Shown: positions 1 to 12,438, counted from the stretch's first letter. The stretch: 64,000 bases of DNA from Archangium gephyra (GCA_003243425.1 QFQP01000011.1:186001-250000); one strand, 5' to 3'. The notes: generated by a model from the sequence alone, not told the origin. Translations and numbers: made by a program.

Positions 1-198
1 GCCGGTTACGGTGCCACCGCCCGTGGCAGTTCCACCACCGAGCGTGATGACGCCCCCGCCGCCGGCGCCACCGCCGACGACGATGCCGCCGTCACAGCGA
101 CCTGTTTCTTCGCAGTAGTCCGAGAACGCTTCGCCGAAGTTGCAGCCCGCGACGCAGACCAGCACCGTCGCCACCAACAGGACGCGCGCGCCGTTCAT
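1..198 (-). CDS. Gly-rich lipoprotein, N-terminal part (cut by window edge)
   Basis: Reading leftward from an ATG at 198, the frame stays open to base 1, so only the first 66 codons are seen. Residues 1-19 form a lipoprotein signal peptide with lipobox VAGC and Cys19 as the predicted lipidated residue. A short Cys-containing stretch (SDYCEETGRCDGG) follows, then a GGG/TATGGG linker typical of myxobacterial surface lipoproteins. The ATG overlaps the stop of the upstream gene (TGATG, one shared base), which suggests translational coupling. Function is unknown because the folded domain lies outside the window. Confidence 0.75.
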   Translation of the reverse strand, partial: MNGARVLLVATVLVCVAGCNFGEAFSDYCEETGRCDGGIVVGGGAGGGGVITLGGGTATGGGTVTG

Positions 199-962
199 CA
201 CCACGTCCCTCCGAACGCGACGCCGTCGAACGTGGGCGTCAACCAGACCACCGGTTCCTTCGGCGTCGTCATCGCGAACCACACCGCGCCGATGATCAAC
301 GCCGCGGCACCGCCACCGACGAGGCCGAAGCCGATCAGCTGATCCCGTTCACCATTGGTGCGCGCCACCTGCGCATCGGACAACGAGAGCGCCATGCCGC
401 CACGCTGCTGCAGCGACCCCCACGAGACCGCAGCGCTGATCAGAAAGCCCGCCCCGGTGGCCACGGCTGCACCGCCGAGCGCCAGCGGAACCACCGGTGC
501 CAGGGTGCGGCCTTCCGGCCGGGGAGCCTCCCGCCCGGCGATGATCAACGCCCACACGTCGAGGGTCTCGAACACGTCGCGCTCGCTCTTCAACGCCACG
601 CTGCGCGCGAACCGTGGCCGGCCGTTGGCTGCCGAAATCACCTTCACCAGCAGGCGGTAGCCATCGTCGACGCGGGCGATCTCACCGTTCACCACGTCGG
701 TCACTCCGAGCGCCCCGGCGATCTCAGAAATGCACGAATCATCGCCGCACCCGAGCAATTGCTTCTGCCGTTCGAGGCCCAACACCGTCGAGATGTCGCG
801 AGGCGTCGAGACACGAAGCCCCTGGGCGATGAGCTGCGTCGCCAGGTGCTCCGAGATCAACGCGCCCTTCCCTTCGGACACGTCGACGGTGGTGAACGAC
901 ATGACCGCCAGATTCACGTCAGGAGAGGCGCCCAACGTCGCCCAGAGGAGGAGGTGAAGCAT
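198..962 (-). CDS. TolB/CsgG-N-like envelope protein with two C-terminal TM segments
   Basis: 254 aa. A short N-terminal hydrophobic stretch is followed at about residues 15-135 by an alpha/beta domain resembling the TolB-N/CsgG/FlgO fold (NLAVMSFTTVDVSEGKG at the start), containing GCGDDSCISE with Cys72 and Cys77. This Cys pair before an IAGALGV segment recurs in myxobacterial proteins of unknown role. Two transmembrane segments follow at about 155-180 and 209-231. The domain probably sits in the periplasm and may bind a ligand or partner; no catalytic motif is visible. It overlaps the downstream lipoprotein by one base and probably shares its transcript. The start is the ATG at 962 with GAAAGG upstream. 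Confidence 0.65.
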   Translation of the reverse strand: MLHLLLWATLGASPDVNLAVMSFTTVDVSEGKGALISEHLATQLIAQGLRVSTPRDISTVLGLERQKQLLGCGDDSCISEIAGALGVTDVVNGEIARVDDGYRLLVKVISAANGRPRFARSVALKSERDVFETLDVWALIIAGREAPRPEGRTLAPVVPLALGGAAVATGAGFLISAAVSWGSLQQRGGMALSLSDAQVARTNGERDQLIGFGLVGGGAAALIIGAVWFAMTTPKEPVVWLTPTFDGVAFGGTW

Positions 963-1105
963 GCGCCGCGCCTTTCACCACAACAGCGACACGCGCGTCA
1001 GTGCATGAAACCGATGTCGTGGTCTTCACGGTCCTCCGTACGCACGGCGCTCGGCACATCGATTGCTCTCCGGCTCCGACGCACAAGGGCCGGGGGAGAA
1101 TCCAC

Positions 1106-1465
1106 ATGCAGCAATGTCAGAAGTGTCAGGGCCTCGTGCCCGATGGCTCGCCGTCGTGTCCCAACTGCACGTCGGGCAGACAGTGGTGGAAAGCGCCGCT
1201 GGCGATGCTCGGCGCCGGGTTTGCGACGGTGACGCTGTCGGCCTGCTACGGCGCGCCGTGCGCGACGACCATCACGCTGCCTGACGGCGGCACCCTCACC
1301 GAAGGCAGCGGCACAGCGAACACCTGTGCGCCTATCGACTGCCGCGTGAAACCCGACGCCGGCACCGACCGAGAACCCGACTACCGCTGGAAGTACGCGT
1401 GCGAAGAGCACCTGACGCCGGAAGACGCGGGGGTCACCGACGGCGGAGTCGACGGCGGCCCGTGA
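1106..1465 (+). CDS. Small zinc-ribbon, membrane-anchored Cys-rich protein
   Basis: 119 aa. The ATG at 1106 is chosen over an upstream in-frame ATG at 1001 because GGGGGAG lies just before it and the protein then opens with a zinc ribbon (C4xxC7, C18xxC21). A hydrophobic segment at about 30-46 leads to SACYGAPC (Cys47, Cys52), with further cysteines at 74, 79 and 99 in a mostly polar, Asp/Gly-rich tail. Its stop overlaps the GTG of the next gene, a radical SAM/SPASM enzyme (GTGA). The pairing suggests the two work together, with the small protein as substrate, partner or redox tether. No family was recognised. Confidence 0.7.
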   Translation: MQQCQKCQGLVPDGSPSCPNCTSGRQWWKAPLAMLGAGFATVTLSACYGAPCATTITLPDGGTLTEGSGTANTCAPIDCRVKPDAGTDREPDYRWKYACEEHLTPEDAGVTDGGVDGGP

Positions 1466-2693
1466 GTTCGCGCGAAGACATCTACCGGCGCTTCGACGTG
1501 AAGCAACAGCAGCAGCTCCCGCGCTACGTGGTGTGGGAGCTGACGCTGGCGTGTGATCAACGCTGCACGCACTGCGGTTCGCGCGCGGCGGAAGCCCGTG
1601 AAGGCGAGCTCACACGCGAACAGGCCCTGGATGTCGTGAAGCAGCTGGCTGTGATGGGCTGCTTCGAATGCGCATTGATTGGTGGAGAGGCGTATCTGCA
1701 CCCCGCGTTTCTCGACGTGGTGCGCGCACTTCGTGAGTACGGCGTTCGGCCCACGATGACCTCGGGCGGTCGCGGCATCACCCGTGAGCTCGCGGTGCAG
1801 ATGGCAGAGGCCGGTGTGTACTCGGTCTCGATCTCGGTGGACGGGTTGGAGGCGACGCACGACTTGATGCGTGCCACGCGTGGCGGTTTTCGGGCGGCGA
1901 GGTCGGCGTTGGAGGCGCTGCGTGATGCAGGCGTGCGTGTCACCGCGAACACCAACTTCAATCGGCTCAACGAAGGCGACCTGGAGTCGCTCTACGAGGT
2001 GCTGAAAGAAGCGGGTGTTCGTGCGTGGCAGGTGCAGGTGACGGTTCCGCTCGGGCGCGCGGCGGACCGTCCCGCGATGTTGTTTCAACCTTGGGACCTG
2101 GTGACGTTTCTGCCGCGGCTCGCGGCGCTCAAGGCGCGGGCGTGGAACGACGGCATCGTCGTGCAGCCGGGCAACAACCTCGGCTACTTCGGCCCCGAGG
2201 AGACCCTGCTGCGATCTCCTGCGCCGGGAATGGCGGACCATTTTCAGGGCTGTCAGGCCGGCAAGCAGCTGATGGGCATCGAAGCCGACGGCGCGGTGAA
2301 GGGCTGCCCGTCGTTGCAGACCTCGCACTACGTCGCGGGCAACCTGAAGCACGAGTCACTCGCCGAGGTGTGGAGCAGGCCGAGCGCGATGGACGTGACC
2401 AGGAAGCGCACGGTCGAAGATCTGTGGGGCTTCTGTCGCACGTGCCCCTTCGCGCAGCAGTGTCTGGGCGGTTGCAGCTTCACGGCGCACGCGATCGCCG
2501 GGAGACCGGGCAACAACCCGTACTGTCATTTTCGCGCGAAGACGCTGGCGGCGCGTGGCCTTCGCGAACGGTTGGTGCTGCGTGAACGGGCGCCGGGCCA
2601 GCCCTTCGACTGCGCGGAGTTCGACATCGTCGAAGAACCCTTCGACGCCCCGGACCCACGGCCACCCACGCCGCGACAGTTGCTGCGAAGAGC

Positions 2694-5642
<2,949 letters not shown>

Positions 5643-5692
5643 ACTTTTCCCGCTCCGCCTCTCACCGCGAGAACCCGTTTCCAGGAGCGTTC

Positions 5693-6580
5693 ATGTTTCG
5701 TCGTTTCGCGGTGTTGTGCGCAGGGTTGGCGGTGTTCTCGTGCGGTCCCGGCGGCGAAGGGCGTGACGCCGGTCAATTCCCTCCGCTGGGCGGCGGCACG
5801 TTCGGAGGCAGCGGCGGTTTCGGCGGCGGCTCCGGCGCGACCGGTGGAGGCGCCGGGGCGTTTTCGTGCAGCGAGCTCAACGCCCGATACGTGCTCGTCG
5901 GCACCAACGACGTTCCCGGCCTTTGCGAGTTCGGCGCGCGCGTTCCTTTCCAGCTCACGCCCACCGGCTGCTCTGCGCCGTTCACGTCGACGCTCGGCGG
6001 CGTGTCATTGACAGGAACCTGTCAATTCTCGTCGAGCGGCGTGTGCATGACGACGGTACGAATCAACGGCACCGACACGCCGGTCACCTTGCGCCTCGAC
6101 GCGGGCGCAGAGACGGGCACGGGCGCCCTGGGCAGCGGCGCGAGTACGTGCACCTTCAGCGTCGAGGTCGAGCCGACGCTCGGGCAGAAGTGCGAGTGCC
6201 CGACGCCTGCCACCGGAACGCAGCTCTGTCAGCACCTCGACACGGGCTGCAACAAGGGCGAGTGGTGCGTGCAGGAGGACGAGCGCGACGGCGCGTACTG
6301 CAGCCAGCCACCGAGCGCGTGCACCGACCCGCGCTTCGAGCCCGCGCGCCTCAACGGCATCGACCTCTGCGCGTTCGGGAAGAAGTTCGGCTCGTGCGAG
6401 CACTCCGCGCAGTGCGAGAGCTGCAGTTCGGGCACTCCGGGCATCACCTCGAGCGCCGCGTGCTTCGCCGGTTCGTGCCGGGTGCGCTGCACGTCGAGTT
6501 CTTCGAGCTGCAACTGCGTGTTCGCCACGCCCGTGAGCGGCGACGCCGTCGGCTACTGCAGCGACTTCACCTGCAGATGA
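5693..6580 (+). CDS. Cys-rich surface lipoprotein with Gly-rich linker
   Basis: 295 aa from the ATG at 5693, chosen for its good ribosome binding site (AGGAG) and the lipoprotein signal it exposes (lipobox VFSC, Cys17); an in-frame ATG at 5618 would add an unnatural leader. After a GGG-rich linker (about residues 30-60) comes a mixed domain with scattered cysteines, becoming strongly Cys-rich near the C terminus (for example ESCSSGTPG and SSSCNC). It probably sits on the outer membrane, stabilised by disulfides. It diverges from the kinase gene and lies 17 bases upstream of a sigma factor gene, so it may be co-transcribed with that gene. Function unknown. Confidence 0.8.
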   Translation: MFRRFAVLCAGLAVFSCGPGGEGRDAGQFPPLGGGTFGGSGGFGGGSGATGGGAGAFSCSELNARYVLVGTNDVPGLCEFGARVPFQLTPTGCSAPFTSTLGGVSLTGTCQFSSSGVCMTTVRINGTDTPVTLRLDAGAETGTGALGSGASTCTFSVEVEPTLGQKCECPTPATGTQLCQHLDTGCNKGEWCVQEDERDGAYCSQPPSACTDPRFEPARLNGIDLCAFGKKFGSCEHSAQCESCSSGTPGITSSAACFAGSCRVRCTSSSSSCNCVFATPVSGDAVGYCSDFTCR

Positions 6581-6597
6581 ACGAGTAGCATCGGGGC

Positions 6598-7290
6598 GTG
6601 ACCGACGACGCACTCCGCGCCTATCTCCAAGCGCGTGGGCTCGATGAGACGAGCCCACACATCGACGATCTCCGGCTGGCGCATGACTGTCTTCGCGGAG
6701 ACGAACGTGCGCTCGCCGCCTTCGATGCGCGGCATCGCGCGGTGGTGTTGCGGGCGCTGGCGTCGTTCACGGTGGCGCACGAAGACGTGTGGCAGCGCGT
6801 ACTCGAGCGGCTGTTCGTGGGCGGCAAGCTCGCGCTCTACCGCGGCGAAGGAGAACTGAACGCCTGGCTGCGCGTGGTGGCCACGCGGGAAGCGCTGGCG
6901 ATGTCGGGCCGTGCGCGAGAAGAGGAACCAGACGACGTGCTGGCCATGGTCGAGTTCGGCGAAGACCCGGCGCTCGACGTCTTTCGCCGGCGTCACGAAG
7001 ACGACTTCCGAGCCGCGCTCCGCGACGCGCTGCAGGCCCTCGAGCCGCGGCAACGCACGCTGCTCAAGATGTCCGTCACCGAGCGGCTCAAGCCACATGA
7101 AATCGGCCGGGTGTACGGCGTGCACCGCACCACCGCGATGCGCTGGCTCGACGAAGCGCAGGCCGCGCTGATCTCCGAAACGCGTCGGTTGTTGGCCGAA
7201 CGGCTCAAGCTCGACCGCTGGCAGTTGCTCAGCCTGCTGCGCTGGCTGCCGAATCAGCTCGCGATTTCGCTGCCCACCATCGACGGCTGA
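6598..7290 (+). CDS. Sigma-70 family RNA polymerase sigma factor (Myxococcales-type)
   Basis: 230 aa, GTG start at 6598. The region around 60-105 (DVWQRVLERLFVGG, then LNAWLRVVATREAL) corresponds to a divergent sigma region 2. Residues about 130-175 form a region 4 helix-turn-helix (ALEPRQRTLLKM, then IGRVYGVHRTTAMRWL). The length and the region 2 wording resemble a deep-branching sigma family that I recall being described only from Myxococcales. It probably redirects RNA polymerase to a small regulon. The nearby kinase with an anti-sigma-like finger is a plausible partner. It abuts the convergent dusB gene. Confidence 0.8.
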   Translation: MTDDALRAYLQARGLDETSPHIDDLRLAHDCLRGDERALAAFDARHRAVVLRALASFTVAHEDVWQRVLERLFVGGKLALYRGEGELNAWLRVVATREALAMSGRAREEEPDDVLAMVEFGEDPALDVFRRRHEDDFRAALRDALQALEPRQRTLLKMSVTERLKPHEIGRVYGVHRTTAMRWLDEAQAALISETRRLLAERLKLDRWQLLSLLRWLPNQLAISLPTIDG

Positions 7291-8358
7291 TCAGCCGAGC
7301 GCGGTCCGGTAGTCGAGCTCCTGCTCACCGTCGATCGCCGCCGCGTCGACCGAGGCGCCGAGGAAGAACTTCTCGAGCGCGTCTTCGACCTGTTTCTTCG
7401 TGTCGGCGGCGTTGACCGCGGCACGGAACGCCGAAGCGCCGTGCAGCCCGTGCGAGTACCAGCCGAGGTGGCTGCGGAAGCTGTGCACGCCCTGAAACTC
7501 GTCTTTCTCGGCGCGCTTCTCGGGCGGCAGCTCTTCACGGTGCACGCGCGCTTCAGCCTGGAAGGTCATGTGCCAGCGGAAGTGGCGCAGCACGAGCGCG
7601 CAACGCTCTTCGTTCGTGGGCTTCGGCCCGCCGAGCAGCTCGCGGAACAGCCAGGGGTTTCCGAGCGCGCCGCGGCCGATCATCACGTAGTCGCAGCCGG
7701 TGGTCTCGAGCATGCGCGTGGCGTCTTCGACCGACTTCACGTCGCCGTTGCCGATGATGGGGAACGCGTTGCCCACGTGCTTCTTGAGGTCGGTGATGCA
7801 CTGCCAGTCGGCCTTGCCCGAGTAACCCTGCGCGCGCGTGCGCGGGTGAATGGCCAGCGCCGCACACCCCGCAGCGCCCAGCACGTCGGCCATCTGCAGG
7901 TAGTTCTTCTGGTTCGCGTCCCAGCCGGAGCGGATCTTCACCGTCACCGGCAACCCGGTCGCCGCTTTGATCTGCCGGACGATCTCACCGGCGCGCGGCG
8001 AGTCACACAGCAGGCCCGAACCTGCGCCGGTCTTGGTGACCTTCTTCACCGGGCAGCCCATGTTGATGTCGATGATGTTCGCGCCGTACTGCTTGGCGAT
8101 GACGGCCGCCTTCGCCATCACCTCCGGCTCGCCGCCGAACAGCTGCAGGGAATAAGGCGTCTCCACCTTCGGGTCGTAGCGGAGGTACCGCAGGGTGCGC
8201 GTGTTGATGCGGAAGAGGCCCTGCGCGCTGATGAGCTCGGTCGGGCACAGCGCAGCGCCCTGCTCGAACGCGATGACGCGGAACGGCATCTCACTGACGC
8301 CGGCCATGGGAGCGAGGATGAAACGGTTACGGAGCGTGTAGGGGCCGATCGGCAACAT
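7291..8358 (-). CDS. dusB: tRNA-dihydrouridine synthase
   Basis: 355 aa, usual length for the family. It reduces uridine to dihydrouridine in tRNA using FMN and NADPH in the cytoplasm. The TIM-barrel start (RFILAPMAGVSEMPFR) binds FMN; the catalytic cysteine is Cys102 in DINMGCP, followed by the conserved KVTKTGAGSGLL. The phosphate-binding end (AIHPRTRAQGYSGKADW, then IGNGDV and MIGRGALGNPW) is complete. The protein resembles DusB more than DusA or DusC. It ends one base from the convergent sigma factor gene and starts about 80 bases from a divergent lipoprotein gene. Confidence 0.93.
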   Translation of the reverse strand: MLPIGPYTLRNRFILAPMAGVSEMPFRVIAFEQGAALCPTELISAQGLFRINTRTLRYLRYDPKVETPYSLQLFGGEPEVMAKAAVIAKQYGANIIDINMGCPVKKVTKTGAGSGLLCDSPRAGEIVRQIKAATGLPVTVKIRSGWDANQKNYLQMADVLGAAGCAALAIHPRTRAQGYSGKADWQCITDLKKHVGNAFPIIGNGDVKSVEDATRMLETTGCDYVMIGRGALGNPWLFRELLGGPKPTNEERCALVLRHFRWHMTFQAEARVHREELPPEKRAEKDEFQGVHSFRSHLGWYSHGLHGASAFRAAVNAADTKKQVEDALEKFFLGASVDAAAIDGEQELDYRTALG

Positions 8359-8440
8359 CGTGACGACGCCTGTATCCGCTCGTACTTCCCGGTAAAAGCC
8401 CCCTCCAGCAGCACTACCGATCTTCTCTGGGGGTTACTTC

Positions 8441-9796
8441 ATGCGGGCATGTCTCTTCGGTCTCCTCATGGTGTTGGCAGCGTGTCCTCCGTCGGGCGGT
8501 GGCAACACCGGCGGCGGCAGCGGCAGAACCGGCGGCGGCAGCGGCTCGTCGGGCGGGGGCAGCGGTTCGAACGGCGGCGGCACCGGAGCCACGGGCGGCG
8601 CCATCACCTTCACCACGCTGGGCTGGGAGCGCGCGTCGCTCGTCAGCGGCGCCGACGGCACGTTGCACCTGCTGTTCGCCGCCGGGGACAACCCGTTCAC
8701 CGTTCAATACGGGCGCTGCGCGAGCAACTGCGGGTCGGCCTCGAGCTGGACGCTCACCGTCATCGAGCAGGGCGCGCCGCGCATCGGCCGCACGGAGCTG
8801 GCGATCGCCTCCGACGGCCGCCTGCACGCGCGCTTCGATCTCGACGGCAGCAACGACGAGCCCATCTACGCCACGTGCGCGGGCGACTGCTCGATGGTCG
8901 GAAACTGGAAGAAGGTGAACCTGACCGCGGTGCTCGGCGGCACGACGGCCGAGCTGTGGGGTCACCCCATGGCCGTCGATTCATCGGGCCGCGTGTCCTT
9001 CATCACCAGCGACCAGCGCTTCCCCGCCGACATCCGCCTCAACTCGTGCGCGGCGAACTGTGACAACGCAGCCAACTGGACGAGCGCGTTGATTCGCAGC
9101 GACGGCCGCAAGTCGTCGATGGTCGCGCAGGGAGGAACGCTGCATCACCTCATCGACGATGGCGCCGGCAACCTCCGCTATCGCACCTGTGCGTCGAACT
9201 GCACGTCAGCGGCGAGCTGGACGGAATCAGGCCCGCTCTTCGCGCACGACTACAGCCAGCCGACGGCCATCGCGGTGAGCGCCAACGGCACCGTTCACGT
9301 CGCCTACAACCAGGGAATGGTCTCGGGGCAATCGGCGCAGGTCGAAGCGCAGAACGACCGGCTGCTCTACTGGCAGTGCGCGTCGAACTGCATGGACCCC
9401 GCGAGCTGGAGCGGCACCGTGTTCAACGCCGCCGAAGGTCAGAAGGGCCTCGCGATGGCCGAGCGCAACGGCGCGGTGGTGCTGGGCCTGGCGCAGGGTC
9501 TCGAAGCGACGGCGAAGCTGTGCACCAGCGGGTGCACCGACGGCGCGAAGTGGCGCACGGTGACGCTCGACTCACAGGCGCGCATGACGGCCGACGTCGA
9601 CCCGTACTCGGTGCGCAACTGCACCAACAACAACACGCCGCCCGAGCTGGCCACGTGGTTCCCCGAAGAGCCGACCGTCGCCATTCAGCCCGACGGCACC
9701 GCGGCCATCGCGTGGGGCATGTGGATGAATCGCCAGTGCCCCGGCAGCGTGTTGGCGCGCCAGCAGGGCTACGGGCGCTTCACGCTCCTTCGCTGA
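8441..9796 (+). CDS. Lipoprotein with six CxxxC-x5-W repeats
   Basis: 451 aa. The lipoprotein signal ends in LAAC (Cys15), followed by a GGGSG linker (residues 19-53). The rest contains six evenly built units, each ending in the exact pattern C-x3-C-x5-W: C93/C97/W103, C146/C150/W156, C203/C207/W213, C250/C254/W260, C313/C317/W323 and C361/C365/W371. Each unit also holds a beta-strand-rich stretch of about 45-60 residues, with xDGxLH or xNGTVH turns, like blades of a six-bladed beta-propeller closed by a disulfide. It is probably a cell-surface binding protein; no catalytic motif is seen. The ATG at 8441 follows GGGGG. Confidence 0.85.
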   Translation: MRACLFGLLMVLAACPPSGGGNTGGGSGRTGGGSGSSGGGSGSNGGGTGATGGAITFTTLGWERASLVSGADGTLHLLFAAGDNPFTVQYGRCASNCGSASSWTLTVIEQGAPRIGRTELAIASDGRLHARFDLDGSNDEPIYATCAGDCSMVGNWKKVNLTAVLGGTTAELWGHPMAVDSSGRVSFITSDQRFPADIRLNSCAANCDNAANWTSALIRSDGRKSSMVAQGGTLHHLIDDGAGNLRYRTCASNCTSAASWTESGPLFAHDYSQPTAIAVSANGTVHVAYNQGMVSGQSAQVEAQNDRLLYWQCASNCMDPASWSGTVFNAAEGQKGLAMAERNGAVVLGLAQGLEATAKLCTSGCTDGAKWRTVTLDSQARMTADVDPYSVRNCTNNNTPPELATWFPEEPTVAIQPDGTAAIAWGMWMNRQCPGSVLARQQGYGRFTLLR

Positions 9797-9803
9797 GTCG
9801 GCT

Positions 9804-10907
9804 TCACAGGGTGAGCTTGAAGGCGCCGAGCGGAGACCTCGCGCCGTTCACCTGCAGCTCGACTTCGTGAACCCCCGCGAAGAGCGTGCGGGTCGTGCGG
9901 TGCGCGAGCTCCAGCGTGCGCCGCACCTCGACCTCCTGACCGGGTGCGAGGTCGACGCGCCCGAGCCGGAACGGCTTCACCGACTTCCCGGTGCGCGACA
10001 CGAAATGCACGCGGGCCTCGACCACGACGTGCGTCGCTTCGTCGCCGTCGTTGCGAACGTTGGCGCGGAAGGTCACGCGATCTCCGAGCTTCGCCTTGAG
10101 CGGACTCAGGGCGCCGCGGGCGGTGAGCTTTCCGCCGCCGGCGCCGATGATCGCCAGAGCCTCGGCATCACCGCGCTTGAGCAACGTGCGCAGCGAATGT
10201 TCGACCAGGCGTCGGCGCTCCTTCGAAGCCCCCTGGAGCCACCGCTTCGCGATGCCCTTCACCAGCGAGGGATGATCTTTCGACAGGTCGTTGAGGTTGT
10301 TCGACACCGAGCGGCGCACGTAGTCGCTGTCGTCGTCTTTCAAGGCCTCGAGCAGGGGCAACACCGGGGTCGGGTCTGCGATGAAGTTGGGCAGTTGGCG
10401 GCCCCACGGCAGGCGCGTGCGCGTGCCTTCCGAGACCAACCGTCGCACGTGCGGGTTCTCGTCGCGTGCCCACTTCGCCAGCGCCTTGAGCACGCGTGAC
10501 GGGTTCGCGAGCAGCAGTGGGCGAATGCAGAACTCGCTCGAGAACCGCTGGGTCAGCTCGTAGTTGGCGCGGAGCGCCGCTTCGATGTCTTCGGGGCCGT
10601 GGCGCTCGAGGAACTCGCTCACCGCCAGGTAGCGGAACACCGAGCCGCCGTAGCCGCGGGTCGCCTCGAGCGGGTCTTCCATCGCGCCGATGAGAATCGC
10701 GAAGGCCTTCGCGGGCTCGGTCGGCAGCGTCGCTTCGAGCGCGTCGGCGATGTGGCGGGCGCGCGCCTTGAGCTCCAGCTTCGTGAGCCCCTGCAGCGCA
10801 CGCGCCTTGAAATCGGCAGCGGGGAACGCCTTCCACGACTTCGTCAGCCGCTGCGCCAACCACTCGACCTGCTGGGCCCCGATGAGGTTCTTGAACGGCT
10901 CGGCCAT
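9804..10907 (-). CDS. AlkC-type DNA alkylation-repair HEAT protein with Ig-like domain
   Basis: 367 aa. Residues about 1-270 are HEAT-like helices with the AlkC/AlkD signature region (NPHVRRLVSEGTRTRLPWG). Residues about 275-367 form an Ig-like beta domain, which is known in one class of bacterial AlkC and reaches into the minor groove. Proteins of this family are DNA glycosylases that remove 3-methyladenine-type lesions without base flipping. The gene is monocistronic, facing the preceding lipoprotein (7 bases between stops) and diverging from an M50 protease gene. Catalytic acids were not mapped by eye. Confidence 0.85.
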   Translation of the reverse strand: MAEPFKNLIGAQQVEWLAQRLTKSWKAFPAADFKARALQGLTKLELKARARHIADALEATLPTEPAKAFAILIGAMEDPLEATRGYGGSVFRYLAVSEFLERHGPEDIEAALRANYELTQRFSSEFCIRPLLLANPSRVLKALAKWARDENPHVRRLVSEGTRTRLPWGRQLPNFIADPTPVLPLLEALKDDDSDYVRRSVSNNLNDLSKDHPSLVKGIAKRWLQGASKERRRLVEHSLRTLLKRGDAEALAIIGAGGGKLTARGALSPLKAKLGDRVTFRANVRNDGDEATHVVVEARVHFVSRTGKSVKPFRLGRVDLAPGQEVEVRRTLELAHRTTRTLFAGVHEVELQVNGARSPLGAFKLTL

Positions 10908-10962
10908 GCTGACCTTCTAACCAAGGGCGCGCTGTGCGCACGGGTGTTACACGGAGCTCGTC

Positions 10963-12387
10963 GTGATCCGCTTCCGCTTCGGCCCATTCCCCGTCGAGCT
11001 GCACTTCAGCCACCTGATCATCAGCGGCTTCATCGCCTACAGCTTCGTCGGCGCCTCCTTCGGGAAGACCACCTGGCCGAACCAGATTCTCAACGACGCG
11101 AGTCACCCCAGCCGTTCGCTCACCCTGGCGCTGGTGACCGCCGTGTGGATGCTGCTGGTCTCGCTCTCGGTCTTCGCGCACGAGCTGGGGCACGCCATCG
11201 TCTCGCGGGTGTTCGGGCTCAAACCGTCGATTCACTTCGTGGGGCTGGGCGGCGCCACGATGGCGCACGGCAAACCCGAACTCGAGTGGTGGCAGCAGGC
11301 GCTCATCACGCTCGCGGGCCCGGGCGCGGGGCTTCTGTTCGGGGTCATCGCGGGGGCCATCGCGCTCGTCGGCGGCGATTCGTTGCCTGACGGAGTGCGC
11401 TACTTCGCCACCGGCATCTTCATCGCCAACATGGGGTGGACGGTGCTGAACCTGCTGCCCATCAGCGCGCTCGATGGCGGTGACCTCACGCAGCTGGTGC
11501 TCACGCGCGTGCTCGGCCGCCCGGGTTTTCTCGTCGCGCAGTTCATCGCCATCGCGTTGTCCTTCGCGATCCTGATGCTCGCGGTCTTCACGCGGCAGCC
11601 CTTCCTCGGGGTGGTGGTGCTCCTGTTCTCGGCGCGCACGGTGTTCAACATCGGCGCCTACTTCCGCGGCGAGTTGCCCGCCGGCAAGGTCGCGCACCCG
11701 CTCACCGCAGTCATCGAACGCGCTGAAGCGCTCTACCGGGAACGCAAGCTCGACGAGGCCCGGAAGATGGCTACGCACCTGGTCGACGCCGACGCCACCC
11801 CGCCGCTGCTGCGCAGCCGCGCGCACGTGCTGCTGGGGTGGATCGCGCTCAAGGAAGGCAACGGCCGCCGGGCGCTCGATCACTTCAGCCAGGTGCAGGG
11901 CCTGACCATTCCCGCGCGCGCCGCGGCCGCGGCTTTTTCGCTCATCGGTGACGAGCACCGCGCGATTCCGCTGTGGGCGCAGGCCTGGGCCGAGACGCCC
12001 GACACGCTCGTGCTGCACGAGTACGCCGGGGCGTTGCTGCGCGGCGGCCGCGAAGCCGAAGCGCGCGCCCTGCCCGGCGTGAACCTCGCGCGCGCCTGGC
12101 TCGCTGCCGAGCGTGTGCACTACGTGCGCAAAGACTTCGAAGCCGCTGCGCGCGCCGCTGAGGCCGCCTTCCGCGAAGAGCCCAATGGCGAGAACGCCTA
12201 CACCGCGGGCTGTGCGTGGGCGCTCGCCGGGCGACACGACGACGCGTTGCGCCTGCTGCAGCTGGCGTCACAGAACGGCTACTCCGATGCCGATGGTGCC
12301 GAGCGTGACGCCGACCTGAAGTCGCTGCGGACGCGCCCCGATTTTCAGAGCTGGCTGGCGTCGCTGAGTCGATCTCCGGCCCCATGA
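10963..12387 (+). CDS. Site-2 protease family (M50) membrane protein with TPR-like tail
   Basis: 474 aa, GTG start with GGAG upstream. The first 240 residues are polytopic and carry the zinc site HELGH (73-77) and the distal motif NLLP...DG (163-172), so the protease looks catalytically intact. From about residue 250 it becomes soluble, with TPR-like helices (EALYRERKLDEARKMA and similar units). Site-2 proteases cut transmembrane helices, often of anti-sigma factors; the TPR part may hold the substrate. Neither PDZ nor CBS domains are seen, unlike many family members. The desaturase gene follows 51 bases later on the same strand. Confidence 0.88.
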   Translation: MIRFRFGPFPVELHFSHLIISGFIAYSFVGASFGKTTWPNQILNDASHPSRSLTLALVTAVWMLLVSLSVFAHELGHAIVSRVFGLKPSIHFVGLGGATMAHGKPELEWWQQALITLAGPGAGLLFGVIAGAIALVGGDSLPDGVRYFATGIFIANMGWTVLNLLPISALDGGDLTQLVLTRVLGRPGFLVAQFIAIALSFAILMLAVFTRQPFLGVVVLLFSARTVFNIGAYFRGELPAGKVAHPLTAVIERAEALYRERKLDEARKMATHLVDADATPPLLRSRAHVLLGWIALKEGNGRRALDHFSQVQGLTIPARAAAAAFSLIGDEHRAIPLWAQAWAETPDTLVLHEYAGALLRGGREAEARALPGVNLARAWLAAERVHYVRKDFEAAARAAEAAFREEPNGENAYTAGCAWALAGRHDDALRLLQLASQNGYSDADGAERDADLKSLRTRPDFQSWLASLSRSPAP

Positions 12388-12413
12388 CAGTCGGGTGACG
12401 GCCTCAGGTGTTT

Positions 12414-12433
12414 GCTCCTTCGAACCAAGGAGC
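12414..12433 (+). promoter_or_regulatory. Hairpin that sequesters the desaturase ribosome binding site
   Basis: GCTCCTT (12414-12420) is exactly complementary to AAGGAGC (12427-12433), leaving a six-base loop. The right arm is the ribosome binding site of the desaturase gene, whose ATG lies six bases further at 12439. A seven-base-pair stem of this kind can lower translation until it melts or is opened, as in RNA thermometers. That it acts this way is inference; the pairing itself is read directly. Confidence 0.5.
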
Positions 12434-12438
12434 CACCG

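Noticed and set aside
1001..1105. Longer start for the zinc-ribbon protein at 1001
   Set aside because: The extra residues show no conserved pattern, and the strong ribosome binding site is just before 1106.
10168..12237. A 689-codon minus-strand frame across the AlkC and M50 protease genes
   Set aside because: Low-complexity Arg/His/Glu-rich translation and full overlap with two well-supported genes.
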